Assembly (NCBI RefSeq): GCF_019880305.1
Contig: NZ_CP082301.1
Coordinates: 6,200,001 to 6,264,000 of the forward strand
Source: Streptomyces decoyicus
GTDB taxonomy: Bacteria > Actinomycetota > Actinomycetes > Streptomycetales > Streptomycetaceae
Direction of reading: 5' to 3'
DNA: 64,000 bases
The notes under the pieces are model-generated. The model was not told the DNA's origin, ran no database searches, and worked only from the letters and a program-made list of their open reading frames with translations. Below are positions 1 through 8,727 of this stretch, piece by piece. The stretch's first letter is position 1. Every line of letters begins with the position of its first letter. The position numbers and the translations under genes were made by a program.

Positions 1-1
1 C

Positions 2-1924
2 GCCGCGGACGACGGCTGCCACCAGCAGCCCCACGAGGCCGCGGACCCGGCCGCCCCGCACGGCGCCCCCGGCCCGTACGACCGCACCCGGTCCGGGGAC
101 CACGACCCCCTCGACCACCCGGATCCGGCCGTCGCCGCCGACGCCGCGGGCATCGAGCATCTGCTGCGCTGCTGGCTCCGCGAGAACGGCACCCACCGCC
201 CGGCCGAAGCCGGACTGCGCATCCCCCTGCGGGCCGCCGCGGGCGCCCTGGACATCCCCGTCCGCTACTGGTCGCCCACGGGCTGGCACCGGCTGGGCGC
301 CCCCACTCTCGAAGGCGCCCCGGCCGGCGCCGCCCCGCTGGACGCCGTCACCCTCGCCGCGCTGCTGCGCCGCGAGGCCGCTTACGGCGACCGCCGGGCC
401 TCCGAAGGCGGCGAGCACCGCGTGGCGGACACCGACGAGCGGCCGGCACCGGACGGCGAGGGGCAGCAGGCACCGGACGGCGACGGCGCCGAACTCATCG
501 GCCGGGTCGCCAACTCCGTGCGCAATGTCGCCACGTTCCTCACCGACCGGCGCGCCCGGCCCGCCGACGACCACGGCGCCCTCTTCCTCGAAGCCGAACA
601 GTCCCTCCTCTTCGGCCACCCGCTGCACCCCACACCCAAGAGCCGCGAAGGCCTCTCCGACGCCGAGACCCGGGCCTATTCGCCCGAACTGCGCGGCGCC
701 TTCCCGCTGCACTGGATGGCCGTGCACCGCTCCGCCCTGGCCGCCGACTCCGCCTGGACCGAACGCGGCAAGTCCGTCCCGGCCGAGCAGCTCGCCAGGG
801 GCCTCGCCGGGGACGGCCTCCGGCTCCCCGACGACACCGTGCCCCTGCCGCTGCACCCCTGGCAGGCCAGGGAACTCGCCGACCGCCCCGACGTCACCGC
901 CCTCCGCGAGGCCGGACTGCTGCACGACCTCGGCGCCCACGGCCCGCGCTGGCACCCCACCTCCTCCGTCCGCACGGTCTACCGGCCCGACGCGGACGCC
1001 ATGCTCAAGCTCTCCCTCGGGCTGCGCATCACCAACTCCCGCCGGGAGAACCTCCGTAAGGAACTGGTCCGCGGTGTGGAGGTGCACCGGCTGTTGCGCA
1101 CGGGCCTCGCGGAGCAGTGGCAGATCGTCCACCCGGGCTTCGACATCGTCCGCGACCCGGCCTATCTCGCCGTCGACGGCCCCGACGGCGAACCCGTCCA
1201 GGGACTCGACGTCGTCATCCGCCACAACCCCTTCAGCACCACCGACGACGCCGTCTGCGTCGCCGGTCTCACCTCTCCCCGGCCCTGGCCCGGCCACTCG
1301 GGGGTGCGCTCCCGGCTCGAGGTTCTCGTCATCACGCTCGGCGCCCGCACCGGCCGCGCCCTGGACGCCGTGGCCACCGAATGGTTCCTGCGCTACCTCG
1401 AAGCGGTCGTACGGCCCCTGCTGTGGCTCGACGGAACGGCCGGCATCGTCCTGGAGGCCCACCAGCAGAACACCCTCGTGCTGCTGGACCCCGACGGCTG
1501 GCCGGTCGGCGGCCGCTACCGCGACAACCAGGGCTACTACTTCCGCACCTCCCGCCGCGCCGAGCTGGAGCGGCGGCTGCCCGGTATCGGCGTGGCGAGC
1601 GACAGCTTCGTCGCCGACGACGTCACCGACGAACGCTTCGCCTACTACCTCGGCATCAACAACGTCCTCGGCCTCATCGGGGCCTTCGGCGCCCAGCGGC
1701 TGGTCCGCGAGGAGATCCTGCTCGCCGCCTTCCGGCGCTTCCTCGCCGACGCCGCCGCGGCCCCCCGCGCGCACCGCTCGCCGCTGCCGGAGCAGCTGCT
1801 GGCCGCCCGCACGCTGCGCTGCAAGGCCAATCTGGCGACCCGGCTGCACGGTCTCGACGAACTCGTCGGCCCCGTCGAAACCCAGTCCGTCTACGTCACC
1901 CTGCCCAACCCCCTCGCCCCGTAG
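2..1924 (+). CDS. IucA/IucC-family siderophore synthetase (5' truncated)
   Basis: The frame is already open at base 2 and runs about 640 codons to TAG at 1922-1924, so the start lies before the window. The family (NIS synthetases) uses ATP to adenylate a carboxylate and couple it to an amine or hydroxylamine in the cytoplasm. Visible landmarks are an N-terminal LLRCWLREN segment (about 155-190), HPTPKSREG near 627-650, LPLHPWQ near 844-864, LKLSLGLRITNSR near 1005-1040, EAHQQN near 1456-1473 and RDNQGYY near 1520-1540. All belong to the IucA/IucC catalytic core and its C-terminal FhuF-like region. A GNAT gene and a second NIS synthetase follow on the same strand, indicating one siderophore operon. 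The substrate class (citrate, succinyl or oxoglutarate type) cannot be told from the sequence alone. Confidence 0.93.
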   Translation, partial: AADDGCHQQPHEAADPAAPHGAPGPYDRTRSGDHDPLDHPDPAVAADAAGIEHLLRCWLRENGTHRPAEAGLRIPLRAAAGALDIPVRYWSPTGWHRLGAPTLEGAPAGAAPLDAVTLAALLRREAAYGDRRASEGGEHRVADTDERPAPDGEGQQAPDGDGAELIGRVANSVRNVATFLTDRRARPADDHGALFLEAEQSLLFGHPLHPTPKSREGLSDAETRAYSPELRGAFPLHWMAVHRSALAADSAWTERGKSVPAEQLARGLAGDGLRLPDDTVPLPLHPWQARELADRPDVTALREAGLLHDLGAHGPRWHPTSSVRTVYRPDADAMLKLSLGLRITNSRRENLRKELVRGVEVHRLLRTGLAEQWQIVHPGFDIVRDPAYLAVDGPDGEPVQGLDVVIRHNPFSTTDDAVCVAGLTSPRPWPGHSGVRSRLEVLVITLGARTGRALDAVATEWFLRYLEAVVRPLLWLDGTAGIVLEAHQQNTLVLLDPDGWPVGGRYRDNQGYYFRTSRRAELERRLPGIGVASDSFVADDVTDERFAYYLGINNVLGLIGAFGAQRLVREEILLAAFRRFLADAAAAPRAHRSPLPEQLLAARTLRCKANLATRLHGLDELVGPVETQSVYVTLPNPLAP

Positions 1925-2032
1925 CCGCCCGGCACAACCCCCGCCCGCAGCCTCCCGACCCCCGTCCCCGCCCCCGGCGCCCCGCGACCCACCAGGCCAC
2001 GCGGCACGCGGCCACGAGAGGAGAGTGTCGCC

Positions 2033-2734
2033 GTGCCACCCACCGATTCCGGCCTCGGCTCCAGCTCCGATGACACCCTCGACCTGCAACTCCCGCCCGA
2101 ATTCAGCGCGCTGTTCGCCGAGGGGCACGCGCGCCGGGCGTCGCTGGACCTCCCGGCAACCGGCCCGCTGCTCGACAACCTGGCGGGCTGGGGTGCGGCC
2201 GGCACCCCCGCCGGACCGTTCGAGCTCGTTCCCGTCCAGCCGGCCCGTGATCTCGCCCTGATCACCGGCTGGATGAACGATCCGGCCGTGGCGGCCTTCT
2301 GGGAGCTGGCGGGGCCGCCGGAGACCACCACCGCCCATCTGCGCGGCCAGCTCGACGGCGACGGCCGCAGTGTGCCCTGCCTGGGGGTGCTGGACGGGGT
2401 CCCGATGAGCTACTGGGAGATCTACCGCGCCGATCTGGACCCCCTCGCCCGTTACTACCCGGCCCGTCCCCAGGACACCGGTATCCATCTGCTCATCGGC
2501 GGGGGCGGAGACCGGGGACGCGGGCTGGGCGGCATGCTGTTGCGCGCCACCGCCGATCTCGTACTCGACCACCGCCCGCAGTGCGCGCGGGTCCTCGCCG
2601 AGCCCGATCTGCGCAACACCGCCTCCGTCGCGGCCTTCCTGAGCGCCGGATTCCGCTACGGCGACGAGATCGAACTGCCCGGCAAACGCGCGGCGTTGAT
2701 GGTCCGCGACCGCGCGCTCCGCGACCTGCTCTGA
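2033..2734 (+). CDS. GNAT acyltransferase of siderophore cluster (DesC/IucB-like)
   Basis: This 233-residue protein starts with GTG, with GAGAGGAGAG 9 nt upstream. An approximately 75-residue N-terminal extension precedes a GNAT domain. That domain contains the WMNDPAVAAFWELAGPP segment typical of DesC/RhbD/IucB-type acyltransferases, and an acyl-CoA-binding motif A (DRGRGLGGMLL, about residues 161-171). Family members acylate an N-hydroxy-diamine (N-hydroxycadaverine or hydroxylysine) before an NIS synthetase condenses the units. The position between two IucA/IucC genes supports that role here. The acyl donor (acetyl-, succinyl- or longer CoA) is not predictable. No N-hydroxylase is visible in the window; it would have to lie upstream or elsewhere. 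Confidence 0.88.
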   Translation: MPPTDSGLGSSSDDTLDLQLPPEFSALFAEGHARRASLDLPATGPLLDNLAGWGAAGTPAGPFELVPVQPARDLALITGWMNDPAVAAFWELAGPPETTTAHLRGQLDGDGRSVPCLGVLDGVPMSYWEIYRADLDPLARYYPARPQDTGIHLLIGGGGDRGRGLGGMLLRATADLVLDHRPQCARVLAEPDLRNTASVAAFLSAGFRYGDEIELPGKRAALMVRDRALRDLL

Positions 2735-2839
2735 CCCCGGCGCCGTCCGCCGACGGTCCCGCTCCGGCCCGCCGTCCATCCCCGCTGCCCCGGTTGTCCC
2801 CCGTACGTGCCGGGGCGGTCCCGCTTCGAGGAGCCCGCC

Positions 2840-4606
2840 TTGTCGCCTGAGCCCCAGCCTTCGCACAGCGCCTGGCAGCATGCAGCGCGCCGACTGTTCG
2901 CCAAGATCCTGGCGGAGTTCGCGTACGAGGAAGTCCTCACCCCCGAGCCCGACGGCACCGCACCCGACGGCACCCCGCAGTACCGGCTCCCGGTCACCGA
3001 CGGCCTGGTCTACCGCTTCCGCGCACGCCGCGGCGCCTACGGCCACTGGCGCGTCGACCCCGGCTCGATCACCCCCGACACCGACCCCTTCCGCTTCCTC
3101 ACCCACGCCCACGACACCGTGCTGGGCCTGTCCGGCGACACCACCGGCCACCTCATCCGCGAGCTGACCGCCACCCTCGCCGCCGACACCCGGCTCGACG
3201 CCACCGCCCTCAGCGCCGCCGACCTCGCCGATCTGGACTACGCCACCCTCGAAGGCCACCAGACCGGCCACCCCTGGCTCGTCGCGAACAAGGGCCGGCT
3301 CGGCTTCTCCGCCCATGACGCGGCGACCTGGGCCCCCGAAGCCCGCACCCCCCAGCGCCTGCCCTGGCTCGCCGCACACCACAGCATCGCCCACTACCGC
3401 GGTATCCCCACGCTGGCCACCCCCGACCGTCTCTACGGCGAGGAGCTCGCCCCCGCCACCCGTCACGCCTTCGCCCGCACCATCGCCGACGAGGGCCACG
3501 ACCCCGCCGACTACCTCTACCTCCCCGTGCACCCCTGGCAATGGGACGAGACCATCGCCCCGCTCTTCGCCCCGCAGCTCGCCGACAGATCCATCATCGC
3601 GCTGCCCACTGACAACGACCTCCGCCTGCCGCAGCAGTCGATCCGTACCTTCCTCAACCTCAGCCGCCCACGGGCCCGTACGGTCAAACTGCCGCTGTCG
3701 ATCCTCAACACCCTCGTCTGGCGCGGGCTGCCCACCGAGCGCACCCTCGCCGCGCCCGCCGTCACCCGCTGGGTGCACGGCCTGCGCGACGCGGACCCCT
3801 ATCTGCGCGACGAGACCCGGGTGATCCTGCTCGGCGAGACCGCCTCCGTCACCGTGGAGCACCCCCTCTACGACCGGCTTCCCGGCGTCCCGTACCAGTT
3901 CAAGGAGCTGCTCGGCTGTATCTGGCGCGAGCCGGTCAGCGGCCGGCTGGACCCCGGCGAGCGCGCCCGGACCCTGGCCGCGCTGCTCCAGACCGATCCG
4001 CAGGGCCGCGCCCTGACCGCGGAGCTGGTGCGCCGCTCGGGGCTGGCCCCGCGCGACTGGCTGGCACGGCTGTTCGCCGCCCTGCTCCCGCCCCTGCTGC
4101 ACTTCCTCTACCGGTACGGCACGGTCTTCTCCCCGCACGGCGAGAACGCCATCGTCGTCTTCGACGAGCACGACGTCCCCACCCGCCTCGCGGTCAAGGA
4201 CTTCGTCGACGACGTCAACACCAGCTCCCGGCCGCTCCCGGAGCACGACTCCATGCCCGACGACGTACGGGCCGTGCTGCTGACCGAACCGCCCGCCTTC
4301 CTCACCCAGTTCATCCACTCCGGGCTGTTCGTCGGTGTCTTCCGCTATTTCGCGCCGCTGTGCGCGGACCAACTGGGCGTTCCCGAGGCCGAGTTCTGGT
4401 CACTCGTACGGGCGGAGATCCTGCGCCACCACGAGCGCTTCCCCGCCCTCAAGGAGCGGCACGAGACCTTCGACCTGCTCACCCCGCGGATCGAGCGGCT
4501 GTGCCTGAACCGCAACCGTCTGCATGTGGACGGTTACCGGGACCGCCGCGACCGCCCGCATGCGGCCGTGCACGGCACCGTCCCCAATCCGCTGCACATG
4601 CCGTGA
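2840..4606 (+). CDS. IucA/IucC siderophore synthetase (DesD-like)
   Basis: An NIS synthetase of 588 residues if translation starts at TTG 2840. I chose this start because GAGGAG lies 6 nt upstream; an in-frame GTG at 2807 lacks a ribosome site. It has the full family core: EGHQTGHPWLVANKGRLGFS (about 3250-3309), LPVHPWQWDE (3523-3550), QQSIRTFLNLS, and GENAIVVFDEHDVPTRLAVKDF (4141-4205) carrying the catalytic His/Asn/Asp/Lys neighbourhood. It resembles DesD, which trimerises and cyclises N-hydroxy-N-succinylcadaverine with ATP to desferrioxamine E. It is in the same orientation as the GNAT gene, about 105 nt downstream of it, and probably co-transcribed. Its pairing with a second, different synthetase distinguishes this locus from the single-synthetase des cluster. 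Confidence 0.92.
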   Translation: MSPEPQPSHSAWQHAARRLFAKILAEFAYEEVLTPEPDGTAPDGTPQYRLPVTDGLVYRFRARRGAYGHWRVDPGSITPDTDPFRFLTHAHDTVLGLSGDTTGHLIRELTATLAADTRLDATALSAADLADLDYATLEGHQTGHPWLVANKGRLGFSAHDAATWAPEARTPQRLPWLAAHHSIAHYRGIPTLATPDRLYGEELAPATRHAFARTIADEGHDPADYLYLPVHPWQWDETIAPLFAPQLADRSIIALPTDNDLRLPQQSIRTFLNLSRPRARTVKLPLSILNTLVWRGLPTERTLAAPAVTRWVHGLRDADPYLRDETRVILLGETASVTVEHPLYDRLPGVPYQFKELLGCIWREPVSGRLDPGERARTLAALLQTDPQGRALTAELVRRSGLAPRDWLARLFAALLPPLLHFLYRYGTVFSPHGENAIVVFDEHDVPTRLAVKDFVDDVNTSSRPLPEHDSMPDDVRAVLLTEPPAFLTQFIHSGLFVGVFRYFAPLCADQLGVPEAEFWSLVRAEILRHHERFPALKERHETFDLLTPRIERLCLNRNRLHVDGYRDRRDRPHAAVHGTVPNPLHMP

Positions 4607-4632
4607 CGGACCCGGCTGTCAGTGGTCCCGCG

Positions 4633-4638
4633 TAGGCT
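4633..4638 (+). promoter_or_regulatory. -10 element of leaderless promoter (dinG)
   Basis: TAGGCT ends 9 nt before the ATG at 4648, with no ribosome-binding site between them. This is the layout of Streptomyces leaderless or near-leaderless transcripts. No good -35 is visible. Confidence 0.5.
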
Positions 4639-4647
4639 TGCAGCGCT

Positions 4648-6657
4648 ATGACGAAGCCCTCCCTCCCCGATCTGCTCCACGCCGCCGTCACCGCCGTCGG
4701 CGGCACCGAGCGCCCCGGCCAGGTGGCGATGGCCGAGGCCGTCGCCGGGGCCGTGGACGAACAGGCCCATCTGCTGGTGCAGGCCGGCACCGGCACCGGA
4801 AAGTCCCTCGGCTATCTGGTGCCGGCGCTCGCGCACGGCGAGAGAGTGGTGGTCGCCACGGCCACCCTGGCGCTCCAGCGCCAGCTCGTCGAGCGCGATC
4901 TGCCACGTACGGTCGAGGCGCTGCATCCGCTGCTGCGCCGCCGCCCCGAGTTCGCCATGCTCAAGGGCCGCTCCAATTACCTGTGTCTGCACCGCCTCCA
5001 CGAGGGCGTCCCGCAGGAAGAGGAGGACGGCCTCTTCGACGTGTTCGAGCAGGCGACGCCGACCAGCAAACTCGGCAAGGACCTGCTGCGGCTGCGCGAC
5101 TGGGCGGACGAGACCGAGACCGGCGACCGTGACGCGCTGACCCCCGGAGTCTCCGACCGCGCCTGGGGCCAGGTCTCGGTCTCCTCCCGGGAGTGCCTGG
5201 GCGCCTCGAAGTGCGCCTACGGGGCGGAGTGCTTCGCCGAGGCCGCCCGGGAGCGCGCCAAGCTCGCCGATGTCGTCGTCACCAACCACGCGCTGCTCGC
5301 CATCGACGCGATCGAGGGCGCGCCGGTCCTCCCGCAGCATGAGGTCCTGATCATCGACGAGGCCCATGAACTGGTCTCCCGGGTCACCGGCGTCGCCACC
5401 GGCGAGCTCACCCCGGGGCAGGTCAACCGCGCCGTCCGCCGGGCCGCCAAGCTCGTCAACGAAAAGGCCGCCGACCAGCTCCAGACCGCGTCGGAGACCT
5501 TCGAGCGCCTCATGGAGCTGGCCCTGCCCGGCCGTCTCGAGGAGATCCCCGAGGATCTCGGCTACTGCCTGATGGCGCTGCGGGACGCGGCCCGTACGGT
5601 CATCTCGGCGCTCGGTTCGACCCGCGACAAGTCGGTCCAGGATGAGGACGCCGTCCGCAAGCAGGCCCTCGCCGCGGTGGAGAACGTCCATGCCGTCGCC
5701 GAGCGCATCGCGAACGGCTCCGAGTACGACGTCGTCTGGTACGAGCGCCACGACCGTTTCGGCGCGTCCCTCCGGGTGGCCCCGCTGTCCGTCTCGGGCC
5801 TGCTGCGCGAGAAGCTCTTCGACGACCGCTCGGTGACCCTCACCTCCGCCACTCTCAAGCTGGGCGGCGACTTCAACGGTGTCGCGGCGTCCCTGGGCCT
5901 GGCGCCCGAGGGCACGGAGGGCGAGGACGTCCCGCCGTGGAAGGGCCTGGACGTCGGCTCCCCCTTCGACTACTCGAAGCAGGGCATCCTCTACGTCGCC
6001 AAACATCTGGCCCAGCCCGGCCGCGAGGGCAGCCGTACCGACATGCTCGATGAACTCGCCGAGCTGATCGAGGCCGCCGGCGGCCGCACCCTCGGCCTCT
6101 TCTCCTCCATGCGCGCGGCCCAGGCCGCCGCAGAGGAGCTGCGCGGCCGGCTGGACGTGCCGATCCTGCTCCAGGGCGAGGAGACGCTCGGCGAGCTGAT
6201 CCGGGCCTTCGCCTCCGACGCCCGTACGTGCCTGTTCGGCACGCTGTCCCTGTGGCAGGGCGTCGATGTACCGGGCGCGAACTGCCAGCTGGTGGTGATG
6301 GACCGGGTGCCCTTCCCGCGTCCGGACGACCCGCTGATGAGCGCCCGGCAGAAGGCCGTGGAGGAGGCCGGCGGCAATGGCTTCATGGCGGTCGCGGCCA
6401 CCCATGCGGCGCTGCTGATGGCCCAGGGCGCCGGCCGTCTGGTCCGGGCCACCGGCGACCGCGGTGTGGTCGCCGTCCTCGACCCCCGTGTGGAGCGGGC
6501 CCGCTACGGCTCCTTCCTCCGCAAGTCGATGCCCGAGTTCTGGTACACCACCGACCGCAACCAGGTCCGCCGCTCCCTCGCCGCCATCGATGCGGCAGCT
6601 AAGGCAGCGGAATCACCGCAAGCGGCACAGCCGGAAACCGGGGAGCCCGAGGACTAG
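4648..6657 (+). CDS. dinG: DinG/YoaA-type ATP-dependent DNA helicase
   Basis: A 669-residue superfamily 2, XPD-like iron-sulfur helicase that unwinds 5'-tailed or structured DNA during repair. Walker A (GTGTGKS) is at residues 47-53 and the DEAH box at 237-240. Four cysteines (113, 183, 189, 195) sit between helicase motifs exactly where XPD/DinG proteins hold a 4Fe-4S cluster. The C-terminal motor shows SATLKLGG, LWQGVDVPG and QGAGRLVR (motif VI). No exonuclease domain is fused to it, unlike the Bacillus DinG. It is convergent with lexA across a shared terminator. No LexA box is visible at its own promoter, so SOS control is not evident from the sequence. Confidence 0.93.
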   Translation: MTKPSLPDLLHAAVTAVGGTERPGQVAMAEAVAGAVDEQAHLLVQAGTGTGKSLGYLVPALAHGERVVVATATLALQRQLVERDLPRTVEALHPLLRRRPEFAMLKGRSNYLCLHRLHEGVPQEEEDGLFDVFEQATPTSKLGKDLLRLRDWADETETGDRDALTPGVSDRAWGQVSVSSRECLGASKCAYGAECFAEAARERAKLADVVVTNHALLAIDAIEGAPVLPQHEVLIIDEAHELVSRVTGVATGELTPGQVNRAVRRAAKLVNEKAADQLQTASETFERLMELALPGRLEEIPEDLGYCLMALRDAARTVISALGSTRDKSVQDEDAVRKQALAAVENVHAVAERIANGSEYDVVWYERHDRFGASLRVAPLSVSGLLREKLFDDRSVTLTSATLKLGGDFNGVAASLGLAPEGTEGEDVPPWKGLDVGSPFDYSKQGILYVAKHLAQPGREGSRTDMLDELAELIEAAGGRTLGLFSSMRAAQAAAEELRGRLDVPILLQGEETLGELIRAFASDARTCLFGTLSLWQGVDVPGANCQLVVMDRVPFPRPDDPLMSARQKAVEEAGGNGFMAVAATHAALLMAQGAGRLVRATGDRGVVAVLDPRVERARYGSFLRKSMPEFWYTTDRNQVRRSLAAIDAAAKAAESPQAAQPETGEPED

Positions 6658-6679
6658 CCCGCGGTTCAGCGGCATGGCA

Positions 6680-6713
6680 GAGCCCCGGAACCGGCGCAGT
6701 GGTTCCGGGGCTC
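6680..6713. terminator. bidirectional terminator dinG/lexA
   Basis: A perfect 13-bp inverted repeat (GAGCCCCGGAACC and its complement) with an 8-nt loop lies between the two convergent stop codons. Confidence 0.8.
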
Positions 6714-6729
6714 GGTCGTGAGGGGCGGG

Positions 6730-7530
6730 TCAGACGCGGCGCAGTACCGCCACCACCTTGCCGAGGATGGTTGCCTCGTCGCCGGGGATCGGCTGGTAAG
6801 CGGAGTTGTGCGGCAGCAGCCACACATGGCCGTCCTCGCGCTTGAAGCGCTTGACGGTGGCTTCGCCGTCCAGCATGGCGGCCACGATGTCACCGTTCTC
6901 GGCGACCGGCTGGCGGCGGACCGTGACCCAGTCGCCGTCGCAGATGGCGGCTTCGATCATGGAGTCGCCGACGACCTTCAGCACGAACAGTTCGCCGTCG
7001 CCGACGAGCTGGCGGGGGAGCGGGAAGACATCCTCGACCGACTCCTCCGCGAGGATCGGGCCACCGGCGGCGATCCGGCCGACCAGCGGGACATAGGACG
7101 CGGCGGGCTTGCCGGCGGTCTCCGTCGCCGCAGCGGTGGTCTGGTCCGAGCCGCGGACCTCGTAGGCCCGGGGGCGGTGCGGGTCGCGCCGCAGGAAGCC
7201 CTTGCGCTCCAGAGCCATGAGCTGGTGGGCGACGGACGAGGTGCTGGACAGCCCGACGGCCTGGCCGATCTCGCGCATGGACGGCGGGTAGCCGCGCCGC
7301 TGCACCGAATCCCGGATCACCTCGATCACCCTGCGCTGGCGGTCGGTGAGTCCGGAACTGTCGGCTCGGATCCCTGGAGGACGGCCGGGCAGCGAGCGGG
7401 CGGGCTTCTGCTCTTCGGAGTCCGACGTGGCGTCGTCCATCGGCGGCCGCTGTGCCTGTTGCTGATGCTCGAACCGGCTCTGGGAGTGGCTTTGTGCGGT
7501 GATGGTCGCGCTGTCTGCGGTGGTGGTCAC
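6730..7530 (-). CDS. lexA: LexA, SOS response repressor and autoprotease
   Basis: A 266-residue repressor of the DNA-damage regulon that self-cleaves when activated RecA filaments form. The start is GTG at 7530, preceded by GAGAGGGG. A 50-residue disordered N-terminal extension, common in Streptomyces, precedes the winged-helix DNA-binding domain (about 60-125, with TDRQRRVIEVIRD and GYPPSMREIGQAVGLSSTSSV). The peptidase domain follows: cleavage site Ala155-Gly156, nucleophile Ser190 (GDSM) and general base Lys227 (ATVKRF), all present. An SOS-box-like sequence lies 63-78 nt upstream of the start, indicating autoregulation. Confidence 0.97.
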   Translation of the reverse strand: MTTTADSATITAQSHSQSRFEHQQQAQRPPMDDATSDSEEQKPARSLPGRPPGIRADSSGLTDRQRRVIEVIRDSVQRRGYPPSMREIGQAVGLSSTSSVAHQLMALERKGFLRRDPHRPRAYEVRGSDQTTAAATETAGKPAASYVPLVGRIAAGGPILAEESVEDVFPLPRQLVGDGELFVLKVVGDSMIEAAICDGDWVTVRRQPVAENGDIVAAMLDGEATVKRFKREDGHVWLLPHNSAYQPIPGDEATILGKVVAVLRRV

Positions 7531-7592
7531 GTCGGCCCCTCTCGAAATGTTCTCCCTAGTTAGCCAACGGTAGTTGCTTTCGAAAGGTTGCG

Positions 7593-7608
7593 CCAAACAC
7601 ACGTTCGA
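7593..7608 (-). promoter_or_regulatory. LexA box (SOS box) upstream of lexA
   Basis: On the minus strand this reads TCGAACGTGTGTTTGG. The actinobacterial and Bacillus consensus is TCGAAC-N4-GTTCGA: the first half is perfect, the second keeps GTT. It lies 63-78 nt upstream of the lexA GTG, a plausible autorepression position. Confidence 0.7.
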
Positions 7609-7884
7609 GTGAAATATTCGCCGATTGGCTGCTCGAATCAGTGGCGGGGTGTATGGCCGAGCGGAATCGCCGGCCCTGGCCGTGTCCTTCCGCCCGGTTT
7701 TCCGGCCGCCCGGTGTCTCGGGCCGTCGGTGCGCGGAGGGGTGTGGCGGCCGGCCGCCGCGACCGGGCTGATTCTGTCACCCCCGCCCCGCCGCGCCGCC
7801 GCCCGGGTGGCTTCCCGTACTCTCATGGGCGACCGTCCGGCCCGTCGCCGCCGCGACACGCGGTAGGCAGATGTAAGCGCCCCG

Positions 7885-7932
7885 ACACCACATCTAGTGG
7901 TTAGATGCGATCGGTTACCCAGAAGTTGTGGT
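7885..7932 (+). promoter_or_regulatory. tandem NrdR boxes upstream of nrdRJ
   Basis: Box 1 (7885-7900) reads ACACCACATCTAGTGG, close to the NrdR consensus acaCwAtATaTwGtgt. A weaker copy, ACCCAGAAGTTGTGGT, occupies 7917-7932, 16 nt further on. Such paired boxes about three helical turns apart are how NrdR binds ribonucleotide reductase promoters, including those of Streptomyces. Confidence 0.72.
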
Positions 7933-8075
7933 GCCTGGTCTCTCAGGGGGCCGGGAATCGCCTATGCTGGTGACTACTCCGAAGGGCCCGTACGGACCGG
8001 TCGGAGGTTATCGGCGTGTGCCGGGTTTGATGGCGTACGTACGTCCGTATATCGAGTGGTGAGGAGGGTGGAGCC

Positions 8076-8603
8076 ATGCACTGCCCCTTCTGCAGGCACC
8101 CGGACAGCCGGGTCGTCGACAGTCGCACCACCGATGACGGGACGGCGATCCGCCGGCGCCGCCAGTGCCCCGACTGCTCCCGCCGTTTCACGACCATCGA
8201 GACGGCGTCGCTGATGGTGATCAAGCGGAGCGGGGTCACCGAGCCCTTCAGCCGCAACAAGGTCATCGCGGGTGTCCGCAAGGCATGCCAGGGGCGCCCG
8301 GTCACCGAGGACGCCCTCGCCAAGCTCGGCCAGCGGGTCGAGGAAGCGGTGCGTGCCACCGGCAGTGCCGAGCTGTCCACCCATGACGTCGGGCTCGCCA
8401 TACTGGGCCCGCTTCAGGAGCTGGACCTCGTCGCGTACCTGCGCTTCGCGTCCGTTTACCGGGCCTTTGATTCACTCGAGGACTTCGAGGCGGCCATCGC
8501 CGAGCTGCGGGAGCAGCGCGAGCAGGGGCCGCCCGGGCAGGAAGGCGGGACCGGCGGGGAGGCCGGCGGGGCCGTCCCCGTGCCCGCCACCGCCGCCGAC
8601 TGA
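8076..8603 (+). CDS. nrdR: NrdR, repressor of ribonucleotide reductase genes
   Basis: A 175-residue zinc-ribbon/ATP-cone repressor that represses ribonucleotide reductase genes when dATP is high. Cysteines 3, 6, 31 and 34 form the zinc ribbon. An ATP-cone follows at about 49-139 (VIKRSGVTEPFSRNKVIAGVRKAC). The C-terminus has an extra Gly/Glu-rich tail (about 145-175) that the core domain does not need. GAGGAGGGTGGAG precedes the ATG. It lies upstream of nrdJ in the same orientation, the usual Streptomyces arrangement, with NrdR boxes upstream indicating autoregulation. Confidence 0.96.
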   Translation: MHCPFCRHPDSRVVDSRTTDDGTAIRRRRQCPDCSRRFTTIETASLMVIKRSGVTEPFSRNKVIAGVRKACQGRPVTEDALAKLGQRVEEAVRATGSAELSTHDVGLAILGPLQELDLVAYLRFASVYRAFDSLEDFEAAIAELREQREQGPPGQEGGTGGEAGGAVPVPATAAD

Positions 8604-8727
8604 GCTCGGCGCGCATCCAGGACCTGTACCGGGGCGAGAGCAGGGCGTCCCGGTAGCAGAAAGACATACACCGTGCCACGGAATGAGTGCGCACATATGG
8701 GCGTTTGCCCGTATACAGGGAGGCGGC

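Larger units (their letters stand above)
7531..8075. other. lexA-nrdR divergent intergenic region
   Basis: This 545-nt region holds the lexA promoter with its SOS box on the left and the nrdR promoter with two NrdR-box-like sequences on the right. I see no credible gene in the middle. The central 300 nt are CG-rich and featureless to me. Confidence 0.6.

Noticed and set aside
4534..6405. Long open frame on the minus strand opposite the dinG-like gene
   Set aside because: It is the complement of a well-conserved helicase; its product is low-complexity Gly/Ala/Arg/Leu with no domain, typical of antisense frames in GC-rich DNA.
8604..8727. Cobalamin riboswitch before the B12-dependent reductase
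   Set aside because: I searched the short nrdR-nrdJ gap and the nrdR leader for B12-box-like sequence and saw none; the gap is too short for the element.
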